From the NCBI RefSeq assembly GCF_910593725.1, contig NZ_OU343031.1:434001-498000 (forward strand): a DNA stretch of 64,000 nt. The letters run 5' to 3'. The stretch's first letter is position 1. Each line of letters opens with the position of its first letter. The notes under the pieces are model-generated. The model searched no databases. It saw nothing but the letters and a program-made list of their open reading frames with translations, and was not told the origin of the DNA. Source of the stretch: Candidatus Vallotiella hemipterorum (GTDB lineage: Bacteria > Pseudomonadota > Gammaproteobacteria > Burkholderiales > Burkholderiaceae). Positions 1-9,832 of this stretch are shown piece by piece. The translations under genes were made by a program, and so were the position numbers.

Positions 1-735
1 TCACGCCTAGATGTCGTTCACGGTAGCTTCACGAAATTACGAGAAGTACTAACGTCATACGGAAATATCCGTCTATCTGGTATATTACTTGATTTGGGCG
101 TGTCATCGCCACAAATTGATGATCCGGCTCGAGGTTTTAGCTTTCGTCATGACGGTCCACTAGATATGCGAATGGATCCGACGTGCGGTGAGTCCGCTGC
201 GCAATGGCTTGCGCATGTGGACGAGCGGGAGTTAATCAGGGTGATACGGGATTACGGGGAGGAGCGGTTTGCGATTCAGATTGCAAAGGCGATTTCTGCT
301 CGTCGCGCAGCATCTAGGTATCTTGGTCCTCTTGAGCGTACAAGTGAACTTGCTAAGATTGTTGGGCGCTCTGTTAAGACTCGCGAGAAAGGTCAGGACC
401 CAGCTACCCGTACCTTTCAAGCAATACGGATTCATATTAATCAAGAGCTTTCAGAGCTACCTATAATTCTCGAGACCGCATTAGAATCGTTAGAGCAAGG
501 GGGGCGTTTAGTGGTTATCAGCTTCCATTCTCTAGAAGACCGTATTGTCAAGCGGTTCCTACAATCGAACTCGCGCGCTCCAGCTATAAACCGTTACATA
601 CCTATTCGGGTAGCGGATTTACCTACTCCACCGCTACGTATTCTAGGGCGTGTTTTTGCTAGCGAAGCAGAGGTTGTAGCTAACCCACGTGCTAGATCTG
701 CCGTAATGCGTATTGCCGAGCGGGTATTAGAATAA
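1..735 (+). CDS. rsmH: 16S rRNA (cytosine1402-N4)-methyltransferase RsmH (MraW), 5' end missing
   Basis: RsmH uses S-adenosylmethionine to methylate C1402 in the decoding centre of 16S rRNA. The frame is open from the first base, so the gene begins before the window; about 244 codons are present against roughly 310 in the family, so some 70 N-terminal codons are absent. Visible family signatures are [11 protein letters not shown] followed by [16 protein letters not shown] near the window start, and [15 protein letters not shown] near the C-terminus. It is the first gene of the dcw cluster seen here. It ends in TAA, which overlaps the presumed start of ftsL by four bases (ATAA in place of the usual ATGA). 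Confidence 0.95.
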   Translation, partial: SRLDVVHGSFTKLREVLTSYGNIRLSGILLDLGVSSPQIDDPARGFSFRHDGPLDMRMDPTCGESAAQWLAHVDERELIRVIRDYGEERFAIQIAKAISARRAASRYLGPLERTSELAKIVGRSVKTREKGQDPATRTFQAIRIHINQELSELPIILETALESLEQGGRLVVISFHSLEDRIVKRFLQSNSRAPAINRYIPIRVADLPTPPLRILGRVFASEAEVVANPRARSAVMRIAERVLE

Positions 736-1079
736 GCCGGCTTAATTTTTCCCTGCTTATTGTTATGCTTACCCTAGAGGTGGGTTGTGCGTTGTCGGTC
801 GTGAACGCAACGAACAGGCAACGCGAGGTGTTTATTGATCTTCAGCATGCCCAGTTTGAAGAGTATGAGCTACACTTAAACAATGCGGAATTACAATACC
901 AACAAAGTGTACTATCTAAAACCTTACGAATTGTACGTATTGCTACAGCCGATTTAAATATGCGGCCAGTAGTTTTAGATTGTACTCAGTTAGTGCAGGA
1001 CTCTCCACAAGCAAGCGATACAAGAGCGACAGCATCTGGTCTCCAGACGTCAATTTTTATGGCAGAAACAGTCCAATGA
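732..1079 (+). CDS. ftsL: Cell division protein FtsL, probable non-canonical ATA start
   Basis: FtsL is a small single-pass membrane protein of the FtsQLB divisome complex that activates FtsWI. Reading in frame from 732 gives a short polar start (SRLNF), a hydrophobic segment [17 protein letters not shown], then the ATNRQRE motif and a coiled-coil region. Burkholderia FtsL proteins also begin with M-S-R-L-N directly at the rsmH stop. Here the expected ATG reads ATA (732-734), because the rsmH stop is TAA instead of TGA in the shared ATGA. The first in-frame ATG is 765, which would cut the membrane segment by about a third. I therefore place the start at 732. The gene overlaps ftsI by four bases (ATGA). 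The C-terminal tail after residue 90 is not recognisably conserved. Confidence 0.8.
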   Translation: MSRLNFSLLIVMLTLEVGCALSVVNATNRQREVFIDLQHAQFEEYELHLNNAELQYQQSVLSKTLRIVRIATADLNMRPVVLDCTQLVQDSPQASDTRATASGLQTSIFMAETVQ

Positions 1080-2866
1080 AACTGCCAGATTATGATCGCA
1101 GTCGTGTGTTTCCCTCATCAGCCTCCGTATGCTCAGTTCACTTATTAATGTGGCGCTCTAGGCTTGTCGTATTTCTTCTATTTATTGCGTTTATTATACT
1201 AGTAGTGCGTGCATTTTGGATTCAGGGACCAGGTAGCGCATTTTATCAAAAACAAGGTGAAAGCCGCTACCGTAGAACCATAGAGTTGCCTGCCACTCGC
1301 GGCAGGATCCTAGATCGTAATGGACTAGTATTGGCTATAAGTGTGCCAGTTCAGGCGATTTGGGCTATTCCTAAATTAGTGCCGCATGATTTGGGCCAAA
1401 ATAAATGGGCAGAGCTTTCCAGGCTGCTCTTAATAAGTGAAAAAAAACTGCGGGCAAAGTTGTCGAGAGACAAGACATTTGTCTATGTAAAACGGCAGGT
1501 ATCATTAAAAATAGCTCAACGAGTGGTCTCACTAGATATCCCCGGTATATACGCACGCCACGAATATAAACGCTTTTATCCGGAAAGTGAGATTACCGCG
1601 CATATGATCGGCTTTACTAATATTAAAGACGAAGGACAGGAAGGAATAGAACTGGCGAACCAGAAAGAGCTAGCAGGTGTCCCGGGTATCCGCCGCGTGA
1701 TTCAAGATCGAATGGGACGTATTATCGATGATGTTGGTGAGTCAGTTAAACCACGCAATGGTTCGGATATTGCATTATCGCTAGATAGAAAAATCCAGTA
1801 TATCGCGTTTGCCAACCTTAAAGCAGCAGTTACTCAGTTTAAGGCGAAAGCTGGCAGTGCGATTGTTATTGACACGAAGACGGGCGAAGTACTTGCGCTA
1901 GCTAACTATCCAACATATAACCCGAATGACAGATCGCACATTACTAGCCAACAGTTACGTAATCGTGCGTTAATTGACGTATTTGAGCCCGGTTCAGTTA
2001 TGAAGCCGTTTATTATATCACTAGCACTAGATCTACACTGCGTGTCGCCTACGACATTAGTTGATACCGGAAGTGGGTACTTTATATTGGATGGTTCGAC
2101 AATTACAGACGAGGCTAGCTTTGGCATTTTAACTATCAGTAGCGTCATTCAGAAGTCTAGTAATATCGGCGCGACAAAAATCGCGATGCGGTTAAGGCCT
2201 GAGGAAATGTGGAATATGTACATGAGCATCGGACTCGGGCAGGCGCCGAAGATCAACTTCCCTGGCGCAGCAGCTGGACGATTACATCCTTGGCAGGACT
2301 GGCGTCGAATCGAGCAGGCAACAATATCGTATGGATATGGCTTATCTGCGTCGCTATTTCAGCTGGGGGGTGCTTATACTGCGCTCGCGCATGATGGCCG
2401 TGTTATTCCCCTTACTCTGATCCGGGGTAACAACGACGACGCCCCCCAAGGCATACAAGTTTTTTCAGCTACCACGGCGCATCAGGTCCAGTCGATGCTG
2501 GAAACTGTGACACAGTTAGGCGGTACATCGCCTGACGCGGCGGTGCCGGGCTACCGTGTCGGCGGCAAAAGCGGCACTACATATAAGCACGTAGGACGGG
2601 GCTATGACCATAGTAAGTATCGAGCATCATTTATTGGTATAGCACCGCTGCCGCATCCGCGTATCGTTGTAGCAGTATCTATTGATGAGCCAACAGCTGG
2701 AAGTCACTTCGGTGGACGGGTTTCTGGTCCCGTATTTTCAGAGATTGTTAGCGATACCCTGCGTTTGCTAAATGTGCCTCCTAATATGTCATATAACCAG
2801 ATTATAGTTGGCAAAGACTCTCAGTCAATTACCAAGGTAGGCGCGTCGCAAAGGACTATTCGATGA
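1076..2866 (+). CDS. ftsI: Peptidoglycan transpeptidase FtsI (PBP3)
   Basis: Class B penicillin-binding protein that cross-links septal peptidoglycan with FtsW. The start is ATG 1076, overlapping the ftsL stop; the protein then begins MKLPDYDRS and has one membrane segment at about residues 29-47, giving 596 aa, a normal family length. The dimerisation domain follows (GRILDRNG). The transpeptidase domain has all three active-site motifs: S307-V-M-K, S361-S-N and K498-S-G-T. It overlaps murE by four bases, so the proteins are probably translationally coupled. A longer open frame back to 980 exists but lies within ftsL and adds no family sequence. Confidence 0.97.
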   Translation: MKLPDYDRSRVFPSSASVCSVHLLMWRSRLVVFLLFIAFIILVVRAFWIQGPGSAFYQKQGESRYRRTIELPATRGRILDRNGLVLAISVPVQAIWAIPKLVPHDLGQNKWAELSRLLLISEKKLRAKLSRDKTFVYVKRQVSLKIAQRVVSLDIPGIYARHEYKRFYPESEITAHMIGFTNIKDEGQEGIELANQKELAGVPGIRRVIQDRMGRIIDDVGESVKPRNGSDIALSLDRKIQYIAFANLKAAVTQFKAKAGSAIVIDTKTGEVLALANYPTYNPNDRSHITSQQLRNRALIDVFEPGSVMKPFIISLALDLHCVSPTTLVDTGSGYFILDGSTITDEASFGILTISSVIQKSSNIGATKIAMRLRPEEMWNMYMSIGLGQAPKINFPGAAAGRLHPWQDWRRIEQATISYGYGLSASLFQLGGAYTALAHDGRVIPLTLIRGNNDDAPQGIQVFSATTAHQVQSMLETVTQLGGTSPDAAVPGYRVGGKSGTTYKHVGRGYDHSKYRASFIGIAPLPHPRIVVAVSIDEPTAGSHFGGRVSGPVFSEIVSDTLRLLNVPPNMSYNQIIVGKDSQSITKVGASQRTIR

Positions 2867-4398
2867 GTCGCTTTCCGCTGACGCCAGAGCAAATCGAGAA
2901 TGCAACTGCCGAGGTACTCGCATGGTTGCGCACCCGCCTTCTTGCGCCTCATGCACAACTGCATGTAGATAGTCGTGCGGTATGCAACGGTGATGTATTC
3001 ATCTCGTATACACTGGACGACACAAACAGTCATCTTTATATCGTGGATGCACTACAGCGTGGCGCGGCAGCGGTGCTCGTTCAAGCTGGTCAGCAGACCC
3101 CTATTAACCTGCCAGTGCTTGAAATCCCTGAACTTAAGCAGCTTGCTGGCTATATTGCGAGTGCATGGTATGGCAAGCCAAGTTGCGGCATGCTAGTAGT
3201 TGGCATAACTGGTACTAATGGTAAGACCACAACTAATCACTGGATTGCAGGGGCGTTGAGCAGCAGTGGCATTCCTTGTGCGATTATTGGAACATTAGGA
3301 ACTGGATTATTAGGGCATCTTTCCTATACCGGGTTTACAACCCCGGATGCACCACAGGTACACCATAGTCTTTCAGTGCTGCGCTCACTAGGCGCACACG
3401 CAGTTTCTATGGAAGTTTCATCTCATGCACTACATCAAGAGCGAGTGAATGGAGTCAATTTTGACATCGCGGTTTTTACTAACCTAACACAAGACCATTT
3501 AGATTATCACAAAGATCTTGCGTCGTACGAATCCGCTAAGGTACGGCTATTCGATTGGCCGAGTTTGCGCGCAGCAGTCATTAATCGAGACGATGAGGTT
3601 GGGCGACGGCTAATAAAGCATGTGGCCACGCGAGTACGTGTAATCTCGTATGGCATATCTTTGCCCTCTAGGGACAGCGATGCCTCGCTATATGCGATAG
3701 AAATCCGTGCTATTAACACCGGAACGGCTTTTACCGTGCTATCTGATTGGGGGCGCGCTGAGGTCGAAGTGAGCGCCTTAGGAGCATTTAATGTAGCCAA
3801 TCTGCTTTCTGTCCTCGGTGTACTACTGGCTGCTGACGTACCATTCGACACGGCAGTATCGCAGCTCGCTCAGTTGGAGCCAGTTAACGGCCGGATGCAG
3901 AAATTCGGAGGGCGCATAAATATGGGTGAGCCGTTAGTAATTGTTGATTACGCGCATACGCCGGATGCATTAGAAAAAACGCTCGAGGCCCTACGACAAA
4001 TTTCTACTCAGCGAGGCGGAAAACTTATCTGCGTCTTTGGTTGTGGGGGTGACCGTGATGCAGTAAAACGACCGATAATGGGGGCAATTGCCGAACGACT
4101 TGCCGATAGCGTTATCGTAACAAGCGATAACCCGCGTAGTGAACAGCCACTTTCAATTATTAAGCAAATCGTCGACGCGATGCGTGAACCCAAACGAGCA
4201 CGAATCATCGAGTATCGCGCTAGCGCGATACTCGATGCTGTTCGTGCCGCTGCTGCCGATGATGTTGTTCTAATCGCTGGAAAAGGACATGAAACAACAC
4301 AGGAAGTAATGGGTAGAAAGTTTCCGTTTTCTGATCAAAATCACGCACGTCTTGCGCTTGAATTATGTGCTATTCAAGCTCAAACAAAATCTGAATGA
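2863..4398 (+). CDS. murE: UDP-MurNAc-L-Ala-D-Glu:meso-diaminopimelate ligase MurE
   Basis: Adds meso-diaminopimelate to the UDP-MurNAc dipeptide in the cytoplasm using ATP. The 511-aa protein is full length. The ATP-binding motif GTNGKTTT lies at residues 117-124, and the DNPR motif that marks diaminopimelate-specific MurE is present in SDNPRSEQPLS near the C-terminus, as is GKGHETTQE. The start overlaps the ftsI stop by four bases, and the stop overlaps murF by four bases. The gene contains a 32-bp perfect palindrome at 4206-4237 (residues around IEYRASAILDA). Burkholderia MurE normally has Asp where this protein has Tyr in EYRAS. Confidence 0.97.
   Translation: MSRFPLTPEQIENATAEVLAWLRTRLLAPHAQLHVDSRAVCNGDVFISYTLDDTNSHLYIVDALQRGAAAVLVQAGQQTPINLPVLEIPELKQLAGYIASAWYGKPSCGMLVVGITGTNGKTTTNHWIAGALSSSGIPCAIIGTLGTGLLGHLSYTGFTTPDAPQVHHSLSVLRSLGAHAVSMEVSSHALHQERVNGVNFDIAVFTNLTQDHLDYHKDLASYESAKVRLFDWPSLRAAVINRDDEVGRRLIKHVATRVRVISYGISLPSRDSDASLYAIEIRAINTGTAFTVLSDWGRAEVEVSALGAFNVANLLSVLGVLLAADVPFDTAVSQLAQLEPVNGRMQKFGGRINMGEPLVIVDYAHTPDALEKTLEALRQISTQRGGKLICVFGCGGDRDAVKRPIMGAIAERLADSVIVTSDNPRSEQPLSIIKQIVDAMREPKRARIIEYRASAILDAVRAAAADDVVLIAGKGHETTQEVMGRKFPFSDQNHARLALELCAIQAQTKSE
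4206..4237. repeat. 32-bp perfect palindrome inside murE
   Basis: Two 16-base arms with no spacer, centred between 4221 and 4222 (centre GCGCT|AGCGC). It lies in the reading frame and encodes residues around E-Y-R-A-S-A-I-L-D. The murE frame is intact through it. Confidence 0.95.
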
Positions 4399-5789
4399 TT
4401 ATGTTAACGCTACGTGAGGCAGCAGCACTAATCGATGGTGCAATAATATTAGGCGACGACGATACGATCACTTTTGAACATATCTCAACTGACACTAGAG
4501 ATTGCAGGCCAACAAGCCTATTCGTCGCGCTTCAGGGGGCACGTTTCGATGCACATGATTTTTTGTCAGAGCTATCGCAACGCAACATAGCTGCTGCGTT
4601 AGTGTCACGCACCCCAAGAGATTGGTATGTTCCGACAATACGCGTAGCCAATACTCGGGCTGCGCTCGGCGAGCTTGCAGCTGGCTGGCGTCGAAGATTC
4701 ACGTTGCCACTAATTATTGTGGCTGGCAGTAACGGGAAAACCACGGTTAAGGAAATGATCGCATCGATCTTTTCCGCCGCTCTCGCACATCACACGCAGT
4801 GGCTTTCAACGCAAGGCAATCTAAATAATGATATTGGCTTGCCGCTCACGTTATTGCGTCTTAGGCCGCAACATCGGCTCGCCGTCGTAGAGCTCGGTAT
4901 AAATCATCCTGGAGAAACACGGCAGCTAGCTCGGATTGCTGGACCTACAATTGGGCTAGTAAACAACGCGCAGCGCGAGCATCAAGAATTTATGCTTACG
5001 GTCGAGAGCGTAGCTATAGAGCATGCTAACGTGCTCTATGCGCTGCCACCGGGTGGCACGGCTGTGTTCCCCGCAGATGATCTGTATACAGAAATATGGC
5101 GAGTGGCGGCTACTGGTAATCCTATCGTAGACTTTGCGATGTGTCGGCCTGGTACTAGTAGCACTGCAGCAGTGCAAGGCACGATTATGGACACTGGTGC
5201 ACTACGCATTAAGACTCGAACTGGTATGTTTGAGGTATCGTTACGTGTGCCCAGCGCACATAATGCACTTGCCGCCACCGCAGCGACGCTTGCTGCTGGT
5301 GTTGGACTGGCTGCTATACGACGTGGGCTAGAAGCTTTCGAGCCGGTTGACGGGCGGCTGCAGACTAAGCTGGCTCAGATAATGCCATGGGCCGGTGCAA
5401 TGGTAATTGATGATACTTATAATGCGAACCCAGATTCAATGCGTGCGGCAATCGATGTTCTGGCTATGCGTCCAGAACCACGCGTGTTCGTGATGGGTGA
5501 CATGGGTGAAGTTGGAAAAAATGGCCCCGCGTTTCATCACGAGGTTGGTTCTTATGCCCGTAATCGCGGGCTCACTGTAATGTACGCGCTTGGTGACGCG
5601 AGTCGAAATGCGTGCATAGCATTCGGCCAGAACGCCTATCATTTTGATTCAGTTGATGCACTCGTTTCAGCGCTGCTGCATAAAGATGCCGTCCCATTAC
5701 ATGGGGCAGCTAGCGCGACAATCTTGGTTAAGGGTTCTCGTTTTATGTGCATGGAGCGTGTGGTTCGGGCTTTAAGCACTCCTATGTAA
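4395..5789 (+). CDS. murF: UDP-MurNAc-tripeptide:D-Ala-D-Ala ligase MurF
   Basis: Completes the UDP-MurNAc pentapeptide by adding D-Ala-D-Ala. The protein is 464 aa, close to family length. The ATP-binding motif GSNGKTT is at residues 111-117 and a TQGNLNNDIGLPLTLL motif follows, with YNANPDSM near residue 341 as in other MurF proteins. Start ATG 4395 is chosen over ATG 4401 because Burkholderia homologues begin M-x-M-L-T-L-R-E-A-A, matching MIMLTLREAA here. It overlaps murE by four bases. A 45-base gap separates it from mraY. Confidence 0.96.
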   Translation: MIMLTLREAAALIDGAIILGDDDTITFEHISTDTRDCRPTSLFVALQGARFDAHDFLSELSQRNIAAALVSRTPRDWYVPTIRVANTRAALGELAAGWRRRFTLPLIIVAGSNGKTTVKEMIASIFSAALAHHTQWLSTQGNLNNDIGLPLTLLRLRPQHRLAVVELGINHPGETRQLARIAGPTIGLVNNAQREHQEFMLTVESVAIEHANVLYALPPGGTAVFPADDLYTEIWRVAATGNPIVDFAMCRPGTSSTAAVQGTIMDTGALRIKTRTGMFEVSLRVPSAHNALAATAATLAAGVGLAAIRRGLEAFEPVDGRLQTKLAQIMPWAGAMVIDDTYNANPDSMRAAIDVLAMRPEPRVFVMGDMGEVGKNGPAFHHEVGSYARNRGLTVMYALGDASRNACIAFGQNAYHFDSVDALVSALLHKDAVPLHGAASATILVKGSRFMCMERVVRALSTPM

Positions 5790-5833
5790 ACTGATTCGCT
5801 GGTTAAAACCAGGGCATATTAAAAGGACTTCGA

Positions 5834-7003
5834 ATGCTATTGGTATTGGCGCAATGGCTGCAAGGCGACGCAAGCTATCTGCGTGTCATCAACTATCTGA
5901 CGTTTCGTGCAGTGATGGCGACTATTACTGCGCTATTACTTGGGCTTATCTTTGGTCCCGTAGTAATACAAAGGCTTTCTGCTATGAATATAGGCCAAGC
6001 CGTGCGTAAAAACGGACCGCCGACACATTTAATGAAATCAGGTACTCCAACGATGGGAGGTGTGCTGATCTTGATAAGTATTGCTATGTCGACTTTGCTG
6101 TGGGGTGATTTAACAAATCGCTTCATCTGGATTGTAATGCTGGTTATGTTTTGCTTTGGCATGATCGGCTTCATTGACGATTATCGCAAGGTTATCTATA
6201 AAGACGCTCGCGGTATGTCATTGCTCGAAAAGTACTTTTGGCAATCAATAATCGGTTTATTCGCTGCCGTATATCTTGCATTTTCTGTATCTGGGATGAA
6301 TAACGAAGGCATGTTCGATTTGTTTATGGTGTGGGTGCATAGTCGATTTTCAATCAGCTTGCCAGTCCAAGCAGATTTAGCGCTACCCTTTTTGAAGGGG
6401 ATTAGTTATCCGCTAGGCGTCTGGGGCTTTATTATATTGACCTATTTAGTGATCGTTGGCTCGAGTAATGCAGTGAATTTGACAGATGGGTTAGATGGAC
6501 TGGTAATCATGCCGGTCGTCTTAGTTTCTGCAGTACTCGGTGTATTTGCTTATGTTATTGGAAGTTCTATCTATTCAAGATACTTACTATTTTCTCACAT
6601 CCCTGGCGCAGGCGAATTACTTATATTCTGCGCTGCGATAGGCGGCGCAGGACTCGCTTTCCTTTGGTATAACGCATACCCTGCTCAAGTATTTATGGGA
6701 GATGTTGGTGCTTTAGCACTTGGTAGTGCGCTTGGTACGATCGCAGTGATAGTACGCCAGGAAATTGTGTTACTTATTATGTGTGGCGTGTTCGTTGCTG
6801 AGACCATTTCAGTAATGTTACAGGTCACGTGGTTTCGTTACACGAAGTACCGTTATAGTGAAGGCCGTCGAATCTTCAAGATGGCGCCTTTGCATCATCA
6901 TTTTGAGTTGTCCGGATGGACAGAGACTCAAGTTGTCGTCCGTTTTTGGATTATTACATTAATGCTATGTCTATTTAGTTTATCTACACTGAAATTGCGA
7001 TAG
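5834..7003 (+). CDS. mraY: Phospho-MurNAc-pentapeptide translocase MraY
   Basis: Transfers phospho-MurNAc-pentapeptide to undecaprenyl phosphate, making lipid I at the cytoplasmic membrane. The 389-aa protein is polytopic with about ten hydrophobic segments. Family signatures present are GTPTMGG, the Asp-rich [26 protein letters not shown] and the terminal histidine motif APLHHHFE. An AAAAGGA ribosome-binding site lies 6-12 bases upstream of ATG 5834. It sits between murF and murD as in other dcw clusters. Confidence 0.97.
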   Translation: MLLVLAQWLQGDASYLRVINYLTFRAVMATITALLLGLIFGPVVIQRLSAMNIGQAVRKNGPPTHLMKSGTPTMGGVLILISIAMSTLLWGDLTNRFIWIVMLVMFCFGMIGFIDDYRKVIYKDARGMSLLEKYFWQSIIGLFAAVYLAFSVSGMNNEGMFDLFMVWVHSRFSISLPVQADLALPFLKGISYPLGVWGFIILTYLVIVGSSNAVNLTDGLDGLVIMPVVLVSAVLGVFAYVIGSSIYSRYLLFSHIPGAGELLIFCAAIGGAGLAFLWYNAYPAQVFMGDVGALALGSALGTIAVIVRQEIVLLIMCGVFVAETISVMLQVTWFRYTKYRYSEGRRIFKMAPLHHHFELSGWTETQVVVRFWIITLMLCLFSLSTLKLR

Positions 7004-7026
7004 CCAACAACCGAGAAAAAGAAACA

Positions 7027-8538
7027 ATGTTTGGCAAGAAATTTAGAGAGAGACAGCGCCCAACGACGCTTGTTCTGGGACTCGGCGAATCGGGTCTAGC
7101 AATGGCTCGATGGTGTGTACGCTATGGTTGTCGCTTACACATAGCCGATACCCGAGCAGTGCCACCAAATCTTTTTAGATTAGCAGAGTTAGGTATCAAT
7201 GCTAAATTCGTTGGTGGTGCATTTAGCCCAGCATTACTTGATGACGGTGTAGAATTAATTGGCATTAGTCCAGGTTTATCGCCGTATAGTACAGACTTAG
7301 CCGAATTAATTCGTACAGCTCGTAAGTACAGTATTGAGGTATGGGGTGAGCTCGAGTTTTTTGCGCGGTCGTTGCGGATGCTAGCAAGAAATGGCTACCA
7401 ACCTAAGGTGCTCGCAATTACCGGAACGAACGGTAAGACAATAACTACATCGCTCACTGGGCTACTATGCGAACGTGCTGGTAAAAGCGTTGCAGTAGCC
7501 GGAAATATTAGTCCAGCAATACTCAACAAGATGGCTGAGGCTATTGACTCAAAAAAAATGCCCGATGTTTGGGTACTAGAGCTCTCTAGTTTTCAACTAG
7601 AGAGCTCGTACACATTTAAGCCTGACGCAGCGATTATACTCAATATTACGCAAGATCATCTAGACTGGCACAAAGGGCTAGATGCTTACATTAAGGCAAA
7701 AAGTCGGATTTTTGGGCCTTGCACGATGCGCGTTTTGAATCGCGATGATGCTCGGGTAATGGCATTCGTACCAACTAGCGATGCTACCGTTGCATATCAG
7801 ACCTTTGGGCTTAATATGCCGCAGAATATTGGCGACTACGGTATCCAATACGACGGAGATATCGCTTGGCTCGTCGAAGCATGCGATAGCAATAATATAT
7901 CTACTGAGTATCGTACGCCCGGGCGGCGCAAAAGCGCCGCCCGGGCGTACGATATCGTGATTAATCGACTTATACCTATAGATTCTCTACGCATCCGCGG
8001 CTTACATAACGCCTCGAATGCGATGGCCGCTGTTGCTTTAGCCAAGTCGATTGGTCTGCCAGTTTCAGCGTTACTATGTGGCTTGCGCGAGTATCGCGGG
8101 GAACCGCATCGCGTTGAATGGATTAGATCCATCGCTGGAGTCGACTATCTCGATGACAGCAAAGGTACTAACGTCGGCGCGACTGTAGCGGCGTTAGAAG
8201 GCCTTGCACAACGAATTGTATTGATCGCAGGTGGTGATGGCAAAGGGCAAAATTTTACGGCGCTGGTGCCAGCAGTCTCCCGCCACTGCCGAGCCGTGAT
8301 GTTAATTGGCCGGGACGCTCCTACATTGTATGAGGCATTGGCTAATACCAGTGTCCAACTGACTCTACATTTAAGCCTGCAGTCCGCAACACGTGCTGCA
8401 GCGTCTGTTGCTCAGCCGGGGGATGCGGTGCTGCTATCTCCTGCGTGCGCGAGCTTAGACATGTTTTCCGGATATGTACAGCGCGCACAGGTATTCCGAA
8501 GAGAGATCAAGGACATCGCCGCTGAAAAAGAAGGATAA
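7027..8538 (+). CDS. murD: UDP-MurNAc-L-alanine:D-glutamate ligase MurD
   Basis: Adds D-glutamate to UDP-MurNAc-L-Ala. The 503-aa protein is full length for Burkholderia, which has a characteristic linker before the C-terminal domain. An N-terminal nucleotide-binding region (LGLGESG) is followed by GTNGKT at residues 133-138; the next residue is Ile where most homologues have Thr. ELSSFQLE and [10 protein letters not shown] are conserved. The variable linker, around codon 300, carries a 46-base hairpin (7909-7954) encoding [13 protein letters not shown] in frame. It is 23 bases after mraY and one base before ftsW. Confidence 0.96.
   Translation: MFGKKFRERQRPTTLVLGLGESGLAMARWCVRYGCRLHIADTRAVPPNLFRLAELGINAKFVGGAFSPALLDDGVELIGISPGLSPYSTDLAELIRTARKYSIEVWGELEFFARSLRMLARNGYQPKVLAITGTNGKTITTSLTGLLCERAGKSVAVAGNISPAILNKMAEAIDSKKMPDVWVLELSSFQLESSYTFKPDAAIILNITQDHLDWHKGLDAYIKAKSRIFGPCTMRVLNRDDARVMAFVPTSDATVAYQTFGLNMPQNIGDYGIQYDGDIAWLVEACDSNNISTEYRTPGRRKSAARAYDIVINRLIPIDSLRIRGLHNASNAMAAVALAKSIGLPVSALLCGLREYRGEPHRVEWIRSIAGVDYLDDSKGTNVGATVAALEGLAQRIVLIAGGDGKGQNFTALVPAVSRHCRAVMLIGRDAPTLYEALANTSVQLTLHLSLQSATRAAASVAQPGDAVLLSPACASLDMFSGYVQRAQVFRREIKDIAAEKEG
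7909..7954. repeat. Hairpin with 21-bp perfect stem and AAAA loop inside murD
   Basis: Arms 7909-7929 and 7934-7954 are exact reverse complements, separated by AAAA. The core (CGCCCGGGCGGCGC) is far more GC-rich than the surrounding gene. The murD frame stays open through it, in the poorly conserved interdomain linker. Confidence 0.97.
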
Positions 8539-8539
8539 T

Positions 8540-9832
8540 ATGCGTCAAGTTCGTTGTATTCTAGAAAACCTTGCTAGATGCTATATAACGCTTCATAGCA
8601 CTGCTACCACAATCCTATCACGCCCACTAAGACTAGTAGCTAGTGAGGCTGGGGACCGCCGCACGTTTAACGCGTGTATGTGCGATTATGATTACATGCT
8701 GCTCTGGGCAACGATCGCACTATTATCACTTGGTCTTGTAATGGTGTATTCGGCATCAATCGCACTGCCTAACTCAGCCAAGTATTTGGCTTATATGCCA
8801 TATCACTTTCTTATTCGACATATTGCATCTCTTATAAGTGGTGCTCTCGGAGCCCTGCTGGCATTTCGAATTCCGATCAAGATTTGGAATAAGCAAGCGC
8901 TTAGGCTCTTTCTAATCGCATTACTATTGCTGGTGCTTGTACTGATTCCTTACTTAGGCAAAGGTGTAAACGGTGCTCGGCGCTGGATCTCTCTGGGTAT
9001 CACGGGCATACAGCCGTCAGAAATTATGAAGCTGGCGGTAACCATTTATGCCGCTAACTATACTGTTCGAAAACAGGAATACATGCAGCAATTTATAAAG
9101 GGTTTTTTACCGATGGCGCTCTCAATTGGCGTGGTCGGTGCGATGCTGCTACTCGAGCCGGATGTAGGAGCTTTTGTGGTGATTGTAGCGATCGCGATGG
9201 GTGTGTTATTCTTAGGGGGTATAGGTGCTCGCTTATTCAGTAGTCTAGCACTAATTGTTATTGGTACTTTCTGCATTCTAGTTTGGCTCTCGCCATGGCG
9301 GCGAGAGCGCATTTTTGCATATTTAAATCCGTGGGATGACTGCTATTCTCAAGGAAAATCATATCAGCTTATTCACTCGCTTATCGCATTTGGGCGGGGC
9401 GGGTGGTTCGGGGTAGGCCTAGGAAGGGGCCTGGAGAAGCTCAACTATTTGCCTGAAGCACATACTGACTTTATTCTTGCAGTGATTGGCGAGGAGCTTG
9501 GTTTTTTCGGCGTGATAATCGTAGTACTTCTATTTTATTGGATCGTACGACGCGCGTTCGAAATCGGCCATCAGGCATGCTCACTCGATTATACTTTTGC
9601 CGGATTAGTCGCAAAAAGCATTGGCCTATGGATTGGAACGCAAACGTTTATAAATATGAGCGTGAACCTAGGTCTGTTACCGACCAAGGGATTAACGCTG
9701 CCTCTAGTCAGTTATGGTGGTTCTGGAATTTTGATCAACTGCATATCAATCGCACTTCTAATGCGCATAGATTATGAGAATAAAGCATTGATGCGCGGAG
9801 GTAAGGTATGGGCGTACGCACGCTACTTGTAA
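8540..9832 (+). CDS. ftsW: Septal peptidoglycan glycosyltransferase FtsW
   Basis: SEDS-family polymerase working with FtsI at the septum. Start ATG 8540 follows an AAGGA site and lies one base after the murD stop; a longer frame back to 8474 overlaps murD and adds no family sequence. The protein is 430 aa with about ten membrane segments. SEDS signatures are [35 protein letters not shown] (containing the catalytic-region Asp) and [21 protein letters not shown]. The first 55 residues are cytoplasmic and variable. The end overlaps the start of murG by 25 bases. Confidence 0.95.
   Translation: MRQVRCILENLARCYITLHSTATTILSRPLRLVASEAGDRRTFNACMCDYDYMLLWATIALLSLGLVMVYSASIALPNSAKYLAYMPYHFLIRHIASLISGALGALLAFRIPIKIWNKQALRLFLIALLLLVLVLIPYLGKGVNGARRWISLGITGIQPSEIMKLAVTIYAANYTVRKQEYMQQFIKGFLPMALSIGVVGAMLLLEPDVGAFVVIVAIAMGVLFLGGIGARLFSSLALIVIGTFCILVWLSPWRRERIFAYLNPWDDCYSQGKSYQLIHSLIAFGRGGWFGVGLGRGLEKLNYLPEAHTDFILAVIGEELGFFGVIIVVLLFYWIVRRAFEIGHQACSLDYTFAGLVAKSIGLWIGTQTFINMSVNLGLLPTKGLTLPLVSYGGSGILINCISIALLMRIDYENKALMRGGKVWAYARYL

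Noticed and set aside
7579-7607. 13-bp hairpin in murD (GAGCTCTCTAGTT and its complement)
   Set aside because: It encodes the invariant ELSSFQLE motif, whose codons readily form an inverted repeat, so it is weak evidence for the palindrome process.
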